Origin: Adiantum capillus-veneris
Lineage: Eukaryota > Streptophyta > Polypodiopsida > Polypodiales > Pteridaceae
Length of the DNA stretch: 64,000 nt
Assembly: GCA_014529385.2 (NCBI GenBank)
Contig: CM043944.1
Location: 76,961,884-77,025,883, forward strand
Direction of reading: 5' to 3'
Shown: positions 1 to 10,515 of the stretch, piece by piece
Layout of the letters: each line of letters begins with the position of its first letter
How positions within the stretch are numbered: position 1 is the first letter of the stretch
Notes under the pieces: model-generated
Databases searched by the model: none
What the model was told of the DNA's origin: nothing
What the model saw: only the letters and a program-made list of their open reading frames with translations
Position numbers and translations under genes: made by a program

Positions 1-59
1 AAAAACCCGCACTCACATAATGGGATAGAGAGAGAGGAAAAATCGGCATGTTTTTTTTC

Positions 60-240
60 TCTCTACACGTGCAAGCTCTCTCTCTCTCTCTATACACATT
101 TTCTTTCCTCTCTCTCTCTCTCTCTCTCTCTATGTTCACTTTCTCCACTTTCTCTCTCTACGCACGGGACAGCAAGGGGGCCGGGCTGCAAAGGGAGAGC
201 GCGAGGGGAGGGGGGGGGGGGGAAGAGAGAGACTGGCTTT
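60..240. repeat. CT/GA/G low-complexity block
   Basis: Two CT tracts (about 75-91 and 108-131) are followed by purine-rich sequence with a G run near 211-222. Open frames through it are runs of Leu-Ser or Arg-Glu and are not genes. Confidence 0.9.
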
Positions 241-947
241 CACTATTTCTTTCCAGGTTTAAAAAAGCATGCCCCCTTGCAAAACCTCTGTACCAACACT
301 CCCTTTCTCTTGGAAGGGCAGTGCCAACAAGCTCTGCTAAGTAGCAACTATGGTTCACTAGAACCAAGGAAGAACAATTATAGGAAAGGCACAAGGTGAA
401 ACTTAAGATTAGTTTGACCTTACACAGCTATCTATTAACCTAAGTAGTAGAAAATTGATATTCAAATGGTGATAGTGCTTAGGTCAATAGACAATGGAGC
501 CAAACCTCAAAAAGATGAGGTGCAACGGAGACTAGAAAGAACAGCCAGGAAGGCTCCAAACTCAAATGCTTAGTTCTAGATGGTGTAAATTTGAGCACAC
601 ATAAAACAATGAGAAAGGAGCCTCAATAAAATCTTGGGAGTTATGATTTGATAAGAGTGGCTACAATTTGAGTGTTGGATTAGATTTCAAGTGGCAAAGA
701 GGAAGATAGGGCTAGAATGGGCCAAAGAGAGTGGTCCTAGAGAAATAAAAAAACCAAAGAGAGCTCCACCCTAATAGCTTGGGAAAGGCCTTGGAACAAA
801 AAGATTGTGCAAAGAAAATGAAAAAGCCAAAAATCACTTTGGGCTAGCCAAAATTGAAAATAGAATGCACATACATATTTATGGTCTCCCAACCTCCAAA
901 GCAATAATTCTGATTAACAAGGTTCTAGATGCCAACTTCACTAACTA
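241..947. other. no recognisable feature
   Basis: AT-rich sequence with stops in all frames. I see no gene, RNA or transposon motif. Confidence 0.6.
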
Positions 948-1280
948 CTAGTACGTGACCCGCGCGTTGCTGCGGTCAAGAAGGAGTATCATTCAATTTT
1001 GGGTAACCCCTCCTCCTCCTTTCTTAAAAGGGATAACATGTGTTGGTATTCTTTATGCATCCAATTCAAGGTAGTGACAACCATATCTTAAATGTTTTAT
1101 TATGTGCAATAAAGTTTTAGATGCTTTATGACATCAACCTAAATCACATCGACTTTGTGCAACAACAGAAAGTACACAGAGAATTGAATGAACATAACAA
1201 CTTTAGAACATAAATTTAAAAGACTGCACGTTTGGGGGGGGAGGAGAGAGAGAGAGAGAGGGAGAGAGAGGGAGGGGGGG
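948..1280 (-). mobile_element. Helitron 3' terminus (minus strand)
   Basis: Read on the minus strand, a short GC hairpin (977-957, about six pairs with one bulge) is followed by GGGTCACGTACTAG and then T. A hairpin a few bases before CTAG with a T flank is the hallmark of Helitron 3' ends, which insert between A and T. The same last bases recur at 50378-50391. The element runs toward higher coordinates. A GA-rich tract lies at 1234-1280. The 5' TC end was not found, so 1280 is only a nominal limit. Confidence 0.6.
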
Positions 1281-2090
1281 ACTAAAAGAAAAGCAACAAT
1301 CCACTTCCGTTATTGTAAGTAGTCTTTGTAAGAATAACCTTATATTCGTCTCTAAAGAATTTTTTTTTTGAAAGACACTAAATCTTAACTAACAAAATTG
1401 TTGTAATTTCAAAATAATAACCTTCGGGATGTTGCATTTGGTACTCGTCAAACCCATGGACCCACACAACGAATGCTCCTACCAAAACAACGATGCCCCT
1501 CATGCAAGGTGTACAATACAATCCTCAAATTCTCATACCTATCCCTATAAGAGCATTATGCATTGGTCAGCCAGCGATCTTCGAGCTTGTGAACCCTTAT
1601 GCGAGTTGAACCTGCATTACGATTCATAGCCACACTGATGTGAAAGTATCATTGGAGTCCTCCAAAAACTCATGCACTTCGATTAAAATGTTATCACGAT
1701 AACAGTGATTCCTGCAAGCCAACGGGTTAAGTACAATAAGTTCAATAACCAAACAAAATATAAAAAATCATCGTGCTTCATTGATGTTCCTTACCTAACA
1801 ACTTCCAAGCTTTCAATAATGTGTACTACATTGTGTGTAGTGAGTGGGCCTCTCCAACCAGGTGGATCTACATGAGAAAATTGTTAGTTTGAACACCAAG
1901 CTGAAAATTTTACAAAGGAAATACTTAGATGTTACCATAGATATGAAATGGTGGATGATGAAGCATCCAGCTAAATGTAGATAGTGTCCAATGCCTTCTT
2001 TGATGTGGCATCTATAAATAGAACATTTCAACCTCATCCAAGAAACATCATAACATCAGCTTTTCATGAAAATCAAAGTTGAATCAACAT
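1281..2090. other. no recognisable feature
   Basis: The longest frames here (66 and 74 codons) have no domain-like composition and no conserved neighbour. I see nothing supportable. Confidence 0.5.
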
Positions 2091-2094
2091 AACA

Positions 2095-2130
2095 ACTATA
2101 GTATGTGACCCATATGTTGGTGCAAACCAA
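2095..2130 (-). mobile_element. degenerate Helitron-like 3' end
   Basis: The plus strand reads TATAGTATGTGACCC, the same motif as at 948-962 (CTAGTACGTGACCC) but with CTAG altered to CTATAG. It is probably a decayed member of the same family. The loss of the exact CTRR terminus keeps confidence low. Confidence 0.35.
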
Positions 2131-2298
2131 AAGAGCACAGTATCAATACCATTGCAACTCTTAAATTTGTAACAATATCTTAGCTCTCGATCACTCGCAG
2201 ATATGCATAACGAGCTGCACAAATCTACTCGTTTATGTATACGAAAGCGATAATATTTCAAAATTCCCCCATAATGAGTCAAACACCACTGCTAAGAG

Positions 2299-2299
<1 letters not shown>

Positions 2300-2348
<49 letters not shown>

Positions 2349-2397
2349 ATTGCGCTCCTTGTGAAGGGAGAGGAGGTTCATGAGAAGAGGATGAAGA

Positions 2398-2431
<34 letters not shown>
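2300..2431. repeat. paired (CT)n and (CA)n microsatellites
   Basis: A pure CT tract (about 2300-2344) is followed 50 bp later by a CA tract (about 2396-2431). The order CT then CA on the same strand matches the compound tracts at 4428-5441 and, inverted, those at 46010-46843 and 48271-48331. Confidence 0.95.
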
Positions 2432-2521
2432 TGATCTGATTGGGTGTTGTCTCTATTGTTGTAAAGTAAAAATAGGTTGCATCTAAAATTTCTCGTATGC
2501 ACATTTTTCAAGTGTCCAAGA

Positions 2522-3460
2522 AGAAGCATTGTATCTGAGTGGGTATCCAATTGCTTGAGAAAAATGTAGGTTTTGTGTATTCCCATATATTCAATTTTGA
2601 AATCTATCTCTAAATTCTATGTTCGATTTCAATTTCGGATCGATTTAAAGATGAGAAACCTACAAATTTTAGGGGAAAAACATTGAAACACAATGAAGTT
2701 GCTGTAAATTTTAAATTTTTTCATCTGTCGATTTTTAAACTGGAAGTAAACTTAGGGTTAGTGCAATCCTAGTGATAAATTTTGACATTTATCTATTCAT
2801 TGTAATTACTTGAAGGTGAGATAGAAGTAAACCTAGGTTTAGTGTAATCTCATCGACAACTATTCATTGTAAGTTTGAGGCGACAAAATCCTAGAGAAAT
2901 TTATTGTAAAGACCTTCAAATAGTGTCAAGATTTTTTGTCCATCTCGGGCCTTTGCCACCTCGGATTTGGTCATTCCATTGCAAGCAAGCATTATGTATC
3001 TAAGTGGTCTCTGATTGCTTGAAAAAACGTAGGTTTTGTGTATTTCCACATACTCAATTTTAAAATTCACGGTTAAATTTCTTTCTCGATTTTGATTTTG
3101 ATTCAAAGATGAGAAAATCTACAAATTTTAGGGAAAGAACCTTGAAACACAATAAAGTTGAATTTTTTATTCCTATGTCGGTTTTTTAAACTGGAAGCAA
3201 GCTTGGGTTTAGTGTAATCCTACCAATAAATTTTGAGATTTATTTATTCATTGTAACTTGAACGTGAGATGGAATTAAACCTACTTTTAGTGTCATCGCA
3301 CCGCTAAATTTTGAGAATTAGCTATTCAATGCAACTTAAGGTGAGAAAAAAACCCAAGTTTAGCACAAATAATAGAGAAATTTAGTGCAAAAGAACTTTC
3401 AAACATCGTCAAGTTTTTTGTCCATTTCTCGCCTTCGCCACCTCGGATTTGCTTGTGCCA
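2522..3460. repeat. diverged ~465 bp tandem duplication
   Basis: Two copies run about 2522-2985 and 2986-3460. Shared landmarks in the same order: a TGTATCTRAGTGG block, GTAGGTTTTGTGTATT, ACAAATTTTAGGG, TTTTTAAACTGGAAG, two blocks like TTTAGTGTAATC, and TTTTTTGTCCAT followed by GCCACCTCGGATTTG. No coding potential. The family is unknown. Confidence 0.75.
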
Positions 3461-3649
3461 CTTCGGGTCTACCTACACCGCATTGGGGCCGTTCGTCATC
3501 CGTCTTGGTTTCACTTGCCTTTGATGGCCCATGATGCACATGCACACGCACGTACACGCACACACGTACACAGGCACGCATGGTTGATATACACATGATT
3601 CAAAGGTAGCCAGCATTCGAAAAAAATGTGTCTTAGCTTAATAGCGTGT

Positions 3650-4300
3650 CGTTTCCAATTTCAAAAATGCCAATTGAGGGCAAGGGGAAAAGGAGAAATT
3701 CCACCCCAAAATAGAAAAAAATAGTTCAAAAACCCATCTGTCAAAAATGCCGGTTGAGAGCAAGGGGCCAAGGAGAACTTCCACCCCAAAATAGAAAAAA
3801 TAGTATAAAAAATTGAAAAAATACTCTCTCACATCGACGGTTGATTTACACATGATTTGAAGATAAACATTGTTTTGGAGAAATGTGCCTGGGCTTAATA
3901 GCGGGTGTTTCCAATTTCAAAAATGTCGACATGATTCAAAGGTAAACAGTGTTCGGAAAAAATGTGTCTTAGCTTAATCACGTGCCGTTTCCAATTTCAA
4001 AAAGGCCGATTGAGGGGAAGGGGAAAAGGAGAAATTCCATCCCAAAATAGAAAAAAGTAGTGCAAAAACCCGAATTTCAAAAATGCCGGTTGAGGGCAAG
4101 TGGAAAAGGAGAAATTTTGCCCCAAAATAGAAAAAAATAGTGTAAAAACCTATAAAACACCCCTAATTGTTTAAAATCTCCTCTTGGCAAACTCAATGAA
4201 AGGAATTTTGTATGTTTGGAACAATGACTTTTCCCTAAGTAGAGACGTCCAAAAAAAGGAGAAATTCTGCCCAAAATAGGAAAAAATAGTGACTTGAAGG
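3650..4300. repeat. degenerate tandem repeat, unit ~70 bp
   Basis: At least four copies of a purine-rich unit (near 3655, 3745, 3990 and 4069, with a partial near 4250) share ATGCCGGTTGAGGGCAAG, AAAAGGAGAAATTC and CCCCAAAATAGAAAAAA. A second block (GTGTCTTAGCTTAAT then GTTTCCAATTTCAAA) precedes several copies, giving a higher-order arrangement. Non-coding. Confidence 0.75.
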
Positions 4301-4444
4301 AAAAGAATTATGTATGTTTTGGAACAATGATTTTTCTAAAGGTAGAAATGACAAAAAATAACGATGATTTTTTTGGAGGTAGAAATGGCGGAAAATAAAG
4401 ATGTGTCATAAAGCTTCTTTGTGTGTGTCTCTCTCTCTCTCTCA

Positions 4445-4481
<37 letters not shown>

Positions 4482-4560
4482 ACTTGATAACTGCGCAGTG
4501 CGAGTTGCACGAAGCTCCATCAATTATTGTGAGCGAAGTAAGTTGCAGGGCCAAGTGCCA

Positions 4561-5002
4561 CCTCAACACTATCTTACACGGGCATGGGCAGGAGAGGATC
4601 AATGGCCCACGCCTATTTCTGGGAGCGTGTGCATCGTGGGCCGTCCGATGTTGCAACGTGTCCGAATGTACCAATTTGCCCGAATTTACTAAATTGACCC
4701 AAGTCTACACAGTGGCGGGTTCATCATAAGGGAACCCCTTCTCCTAATGCTTTCAACAAACACGCACAGGTGAGGTGGTTAAGGTGATAGGCTTGCAAAG
4801 GCAATGTTCTAGGTTCGATTCCAGGGGCGGAGAGTAAGGGAGGGAGGGGGGCACCCGAATTTACAAATTTTGCTCCACGCGAATTTACCTATTTTCCCAA
4901 ATCTACACAAACCGCATCGGACGGCTCAGATCGCACACGATCCCCGAAATGGGCGTGGGCCATTGATCCCCTCCAACTCATGCCCGTGTGAGATAGTGAG
5001 GA
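4561..5002. repeat. imperfect inverted repeat, ~90 bp arms
   Basis: The left arm (4561-4651) and right arm (4914-5002) are reverse complements with scattered mismatches. Both contain CACGGGCATG, GGATCAATGGCCCACGCC and GCCGTCCGATG. The ~260 bp spacer holds the Pol III-like core at 4765-4835. Short direct blocks (CCGAATTTAC..., TCTACACA) sit just inside both arms. It could be a foldback element or two opposite insertions of one short repeat. Confidence 0.7.
4765..4835 (+). repeat. tRNA-derived SINE-like core (Pol III A and B boxes)
   Basis: GAGGTGGTTAAGGTG resembles the A box of class II (Ser/Leu) tRNAs, and GGTTCGATTCC about 30 bp later matches the B box consensus exactly. The anticodon and acceptor stems do not pair, so this is not a functional tRNA. 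It is more likely a SINE head or tRNA relic. Confidence 0.5.
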
Positions 5003-5017
5003 CATGTCGCATAAAGC

Positions 5018-5049
<32 letters not shown>

Positions 5050-5115
5050 AACACACACACACACACCCCTTCGATTACTGTGAGCGGTCGGATGCAAGAC
5101 AGTTTCAAATTGTAG

Positions 5116-5162
<47 letters not shown>

Positions 5163-5183
5163 GCAACCCCATATCAAAGACTT

Positions 5184-5234
<51 letters not shown>

Positions 5235-5368
5235 CGCGCGTATGCGTGCACACACACACACACACGCCTTCCAACTTCAATAGTTGCAACTCAAGTGTTG
5301 TCTCTCTTTGTCTTGCACACAATCGCTCATCATCATTGAGTCGGAGTCCTTAGAAGCGAGCAAGTTTT

Positions 5369-5443
<75 letters not shown>

Positions 5444-5449
5444 CAAAGG

Positions 5450-6181
5450 GCACCAATAGCCAACCGTGCTATCGAGTCTCTCTCTCACTCGCATAGCCTC
5501 GCCAACTCCCATGCAATGCTATTCAATTTCCTTCGAGAATCCTCCCCAATGCAAGTCGGTGGGATTGAGGCCTTCCTTTTTTGTTATCCAAGATTCAAAG
5601 TCAAGTTGAAGTGAAAGGAAGGCTCCAATAAGTGGCAGAGTGCATTGAAGAGGTTTTTCTTTTCCTAAAAAAGTGAAGTGAAGTGATGATTTTTTTATAT
5701 ACTCTAATGAAAGTCTCCCAGTGAGAGACACGTGGATACCTTCTCCTTGCTCAAAATTTTTAAGCTGCATCATATAAGTATAGATGTGGAACATACTTAA
5801 TGAGAACTCCTTATTGCAATTCTTACAAAAAACCAATGCAACCACTAGTTAGACGAAATATCTTCGAACCTATTATCAACCTCCATGGCTTACACTCATA
5901 CTTGTCCCTCGGTTGCAAAGCCTTTTGTACTTTGCTAATTCACAACTTAACAAGGACACTGTTCAGGCCTTTTGAGGATCTTAATGTCGGCTTTCCTATA
6001 AACCTCACAATACTAGAATAATATGGGATTTCATGGACCATTGTGGGTATCATAACTGCATTATAAGTGAATAGGGAAATAAAAAAACTTCTTCATGCCA
6101 TTTTGGTTGTTTTGAATGGTGTATTGACGGTTCTGAAACTTTTGAGATGTTGAGGCAAGCTCTAATAGTGGAGAGGTCCGT
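5450..6181. other. no recognisable feature
   Basis: Frames of 108 codons (5519-5845, minus) and 73 codons (5800-6021, plus) overlap on opposite strands without motifs. I cannot assign function. Confidence 0.5.
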
Positions 6182-6354
6182 TGAAAGGCCGAGGGGAGAC
6201 TGAACCCTGGATCCTCCTCCCAGCCAACCTTTTATAGGAGTGCCCATGGCCCTTTGCCCTAAACGGATCCCCTGTCCACACCTTCAGTCCGGACCTTGGC
6301 CTAAGTCCTTGACTCCCCTAGGTCAGGCCCTGCCCTCTAGCCCTTGGCCTGATA
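6182..6354 (-). repeat. element E 3' LTR (173 bp)
   Basis: Aligns with 32241-32409 end to end, differing by one 3 bp indel and scattered, mostly transition, changes. The TG terminus on the minus strand has decayed to TA (TATCAGGCC). Confidence 0.7.
6228..6238 (-). promoter_or_regulatory. TATA box in E LTR
   Basis: The minus strand reads CCTATAAAAGG, a strong plant TATA box. It is conserved at 32283-32293 in the other LTR, which supports assignment of both repeats as LTRs. Confidence 0.6.
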
Positions 6355-7275
6355 TTACTTCCCCTTGGAGAAGCGTTTTCGTCCTCGAAAACACAAGTGG
6401 TAGTCTCTTCGTAAGAACACTGATGTTTTCCCTGTTGGCATCCCATACGCGGGCCAATTGTCCATATGACTGGTACTTGGTGCAGTGAGGAGATTCAATA
6501 AAACCAAGAGAAATATCTTGATTTTCAACAATGTTGTCCTTTTGCAACCACTTGTATCTAAATGGTAACTCAATTTATAACTCACTTGAGTACTTTAAAG
6601 GAGTAACCACAACTAAGAGGTGTCTTAAGACATAACCAATTTTCAGACTTTCTGAAGGTACTGGAATAATGCAAGAAAACCTTGACGCAACTTTCGATGA
6701 AGTTGTGAGCCAAATTTCCAACTCGCGTGAGTATCTTGAAAAGCTCATAGCTAGTAAGGGATAGAATAGGGAGTGTCCTCATGTCAAACTTCTGAACATT
6801 TTGGAACATAAAGAACTACATGTTCACCCCTAATGTAGGTCACATGCCAACATACTTTGTCAACACACCTACTAAGTCCTTGACTCATGAAACTATTGAA
6901 ACGGTATCCAACCCCACCACAACAGGTGTTCAAAAATGAAAACCTAACCTAAGCAAATTATAGCGTCCATTAAGAATGCATTGTGCTAACGTATGCGCTT
7001 AGCAGATCCTTTAGCAAAGAATACGTGTAAGCTACCCATCCAACGCGAGCTGAATAGCAGCAGTAAGAGTGAGGTACTTTCCCCCAACTACTTACAGACA
7101 GTCTACCCAGATGACTGGTAAACGGAGTTCACCATATCATATAACCTTGCTGAGGAATCAACAATTTCCTGAATAACCATCTTAGCTATCTTGAAAGATC
7201 CACAAACACCCAAACCGAGCCATGACCTCTATTGGTGATTGGTAGACCCAAAAGTAATCTCATAGAGCTACTGCA
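6355..7275 (-). pseudogene. pol: E internal remnant with 3' tip of gypsy pol
   Basis: On the minus strand, just before the LTR, a frame reads TTCVFEDENASPRGSN, which resembles the tail of many plant gypsy polyproteins (FEDEN followed by a Gly-Ser-Asn tract overlapping the polypurine tract). Upstream of it (6400-7275) frames are broken and no integrase domain is recognisable. Confidence 0.5.
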
Positions 7276-7280
7276 CATAG

Positions 7281-8757
7281 TGTAACAATTAATGGCCTAA
7301 AAACCTGTGTGTAGCGGAAATTGGCATGAACATACTGGGCATTTCATTAGCATAGATTCCTAATGAGAATTACAAGAGTGCTTGGGTGGAGAGAGCAACA
7401 AAAATCATAACACCTAGTCATATAGCATCAACAATACTTTCAAAAGAGAGAGAAATTAAGCTATTGACAACAGTTGAGGACCGGATTGCATGGAGCCGGT
7501 CCCCCCTCCAAAAGGCTTTGTATCATGGTTTCTCCCATCAAGAGAGACATTGCACAATAAAATTCTTTGTGTTCCTTCAAGACTAGCTAGTGCAATGAAG
7601 ATGAAAGCTTCATGCACTAAGCAAAACACTTAGCAAACACAACATCAATTATCCCCGGTCTCAGACCCAAGACCTCACACACCTTCGAAGATGGTGAGAG
7701 CTAGCTGGGTATGAGAGTAGATTGAGAGGAAGAAGGAGTATCTTACGAGAAAGATGTACATCTCCTCACATAATCACTCATATTAGCATAGCTTAGCTTA
7801 GTAATTAGCTTGGTAGAGGAGATGAGCATGCATTAAAGCTTGGCTCTTGGTTGGATTTGCATCCACATGCCAAGAGTGTGTAGATGTAGGCTTCTATCGC
7901 ACAAGCTTGGAGTAGGTGATGAGCTCTCCATTAAAGCTTGGGAAGAGATAGTCTTCTTCTTGCTTCTCACATAGACTGTGTGAGAGTGTGTGTGTGATAA
8001 TGCCTTGCAAAAATCAGCCCCCTCTCTCTCTTGGGAGAGCTCTCTTGCTATTTGCTCTTGCTGTCCTCTCATTGGACCTCCCTAGGGCTAGCCAATGACA
8101 ATTAAGCAGCATAAGTGATAGCCTTCTGACATGTGTCCCCCTTTCCCCTTTTGTGAGAGCTTTAGGTAAATTAATAATTCAACTAAACTCTCATTGGACC
8201 CCTTTGCCTCCTGGCCAATAGGAATCAGGCAAGCCATTGGGCTGTTGAATGCTCATTGGACACCTTGGGAGACTGTCCAATAGTCTTCTAGAGGACTTAA
8301 TTCTCATTGGTTCTTTTATTAATTGTTTTTAAATTAATTAAACTAGATTTACTCTAGCCTAATTCTCATTGGTCCACCTCCAAAGCCATCCAATAGGAAT
8401 TGGGTACACCTTGTGGGCATCTGGCCTAGGGAGCTGACATGTATCCCTCATTCCCTTTGTGTAAAGGGAGCTTGTGTGTGTGTGGCTTTCTCTCTCATCC
8501 CCTACATGCTAGGCTCGCCCCCTCCTATGTAGGGATGTGCAAAGACTTTTTTGGACACACACAAAGCATCCAATTCCCCTATGGCTGACCTTTGGACACA
8601 ACCTTTGAATTTTGGAGCCTTAGCATTTTGGAAGTCTTAATGGGTTGAACCTTAGGGTCTTTTTAGCCCATTGTTGCACATGGCTCTTTTGCAGATGGCC
8701 CCCTTTTTCGATCCCTATTTTCCCTCCTTTGGATCCCTGCAATGGCCGGTCTGCTAG
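7281..8757 (-). repeat. element A 3' LTR, interrupted by B
   Basis: Matches the A 5' LTR (26902-28505) but stops at GCTAG where B begins. The missing 106 bp correspond to 28400-28505. It forms a long inverted repeat with the B 5' LTR next to it. Confidence 0.9.
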
Positions 8758-9231
8758 TGTCATAATAATCAATATCTAATTCTCCTAAATGATTTTCTCA
8801 TATTAAACTGATCATTTAATGTGCGGAAGTTCCAGGGGAGAAAAGACTAGAATATTGGTTAAGCTAGCAGACCGGCCACAATAGGGATCCAAAGGAGGGA
8901 AAATAGGGATCCAAAGGGGGGGCCATCTGCAAAAGAGCCATGTGCAACAATGGGCTAAAAAGACCCTAAGGTTCAGCCCATTAAGACTTCCAAAATACTA
9001 AGGTTCCAAAATTCAAAGGTTGTGTCCAAAGGGTTAAAGCTTAGGGGGAATTGGATGCTTTGTGTGCTCTCCAAAGTCAATGCATATCCCTACATGGGAG
9101 GGGGCAAGCCCTTCTTCTAGGGGATGAGAGAGAAAGTCACACACACATACACAGGCTCCCTTTACACAAAGGGAATGAGGGACACATGTCAGCTCCCTAG
9201 GCGAGATGCCCACAAGGTGTGCCCAGTTTCT

Positions 9232-9555
9232 ATTGGATGACCCTTGAAGTGGACCAATGAGAATTAAGCTAGAGTAAATCTAGTTTAATTAATTTAAAAA
9301 CATTTAATAAAAGAAACCAATGAGAATTAAGTCTCCTAGAAGACTATTGGGCAGTCTCCCAAGGGGTCCAATGAGCATTCAGGAGCCCAATGCCTTGCCT
9401 GATTCCTATTGGCCAGGAGGCAAAGGGGTCCAATGAGAGTTTAGTTTATTTATTTAATTACCTAAAGCTCTCACAAAAGGGGAAAGGGGACACATGTCAA
9501 AAGGCTATCACTTATGCTGCTTAATTGTGATTAGCTTGACTTGGGGAGAGCCAAT
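9232..9555. promoter_or_regulatory. cluster of nine CCAAT/ATTGG boxes in U3
   Basis: CCAAT occurs at 9254, 9317, 9368, 9387, 9430 and 9551; ATTGG at 9232, 9346 and 9408. Most sit in CCAATGAG, close to the NF-Y consensus. The cluster is conserved in the D LTRs (about 19730-20060 and 24190-24515) and, inverted, in the A LTRs. It is a plausible upstream enhancer of the retrotransposon promoter. Confidence 0.5.
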
Positions 9556-10083
9556 GAGGGCTCAGCAAGAGCAAATAGCAAGAGGGCTCGCCCAAGAGAG
9601 AGAGGGGGCTGATTTTTGCAAGGCATTATCACACACACACTCACACAATCTCATGTGTGAGGAAAGAGAGGACTATCTCTTCCCAAACTTTAATGGAGAT
9701 CTCATCACCTACTCCAAGCTTGTGAGATAGAAGCCTACATCAACACTCTCTTGGCATGTGGATGCAAATCCAACCAAGCTAATTACTAAGCTAAGCTATG
9801 TTAATATGAGTGATTATGTGAGGAGATGTACACCTTTCTCGTAAGATACTCCTTCTTCCTCTCAATTTACTCTCATACTCTGCTAGCTCTCACCATCTTC
9901 GAAGGTGTGTGAGGTCTTGGGTCTGAGAACGGGGATAATTCAAGTTGTGTTTGCTAAATGTTTGCTTAGTGCATGAAGCTTTCATCTTCGTTGCACCAGC
10001 TAATCTTGAAGGAACACAAAGAATTGTATTGTACAATGTCTCTCTTGATGGGAGAAACCATAGTACAAAGCCTTTTGGAGGGG

Positions 10084-10109
10084 GGACCGGCTCCATGCAA
10101 ATCCGGTCC
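10084..10109 (+). promoter_or_regulatory. LTR hairpin with ATGCAAAT loop
   Basis: GGACCGG (10084-10090) and CCGGTCC (10103-10109) pair perfectly around a 12 nt loop that contains ATGCAAAT. The stem is present in the other copies that reach this far: 20661-20686, 25057-25082, 27099-27124 and 7478-7502 (loop one base shorter). Its role is unknown. Confidence 0.55.
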
Positions 10110-10306
10110 TCAACTGTTGTCATTAGCTTAATTTCTCTCTCTTTTGAAAGTATTGTCAATGCTATCTAACTAGGTGTTATGCTTTTTGTTGCTCTCTTCA
10201 CCCAAGCACTCTTGTAATTCTCATTAGGAATCTATTCTAATGAAATGCCCACTATGTTCATTGTAATTCCGCTACACATAAGTTTTTAGACCATTAAATG
10301 TTACAT

Positions 10307-10318
10307 TGGTACCAGAGC
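10307..10318 (+). other. primer binding site of B
   Basis: TGGTACCAGAGC, one mismatch from the initiator-Met PBS TGGTATCAGAGC used by D. It lies one base after the 5' LTR. Confidence 0.85.
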
Positions 10319-10515
10319 TCAAGGTTTCTCTTTTCTTGCTCAAGAAGGGAGGTCCTCAAGCTAGCTACAAATGGTTGGTATTATTAATTGCCTGTGAGTA
10401 AGTAGAATAGGGATTTTTCAGCCTTGCAGTGCGCCTGCCTTTGTGCAGTTAACGGGGCATCACCGTCGAGAGCTATGGTCTTAATAGTGGAGTCCTACGG
10501 GGCTTACCTACGGCT

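Larger units (their letters stand above)
4428..5441. repeat. array of five compound (CT)n(CA)n microsatellites
   Basis: Five compound tracts lie within 1 kb: 4428-4483, 5018-5067, 5116-5160, 5184-5265 and 5371-5441. Each is CT first, CA second on the plus strand. The sequence between them is mostly unrelated, so this is not a simple tandem duplication. Reading frames through them (Leu-Ser, His-Thr) are artefacts. Confidence 0.95.
8758..10305 (+). repeat. element B 5' LTR (1548 bp)
   Basis: TGTCATAATAATC...AAATGTTACA, followed by TTGGTACCAGAGC. Four other copies of this LTR end with the same ACA or start with the same TGT, which fixes the boundaries. Confidence 0.95.

Noticed and set aside
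4765-4835. Functional tRNA gene
   Set aside because: A and B boxes are good, but anticodon and acceptor stems do not pair, so it is called SINE-like only.
4421-5496. Overlapping frames of 60-111 codons on both strands
   Set aside because: They translate microsatellites (Leu-Ser, His-Thr, Arg-Glu, Val-Cys) and have no independent coding content.
9232-9555. CCAAT repeats as a CRISPR-like or tandem repeat array
   Set aside because: Spacing is irregular, spacers are not unique units, and the host is eukaryotic. It is a motif cluster in an LTR.
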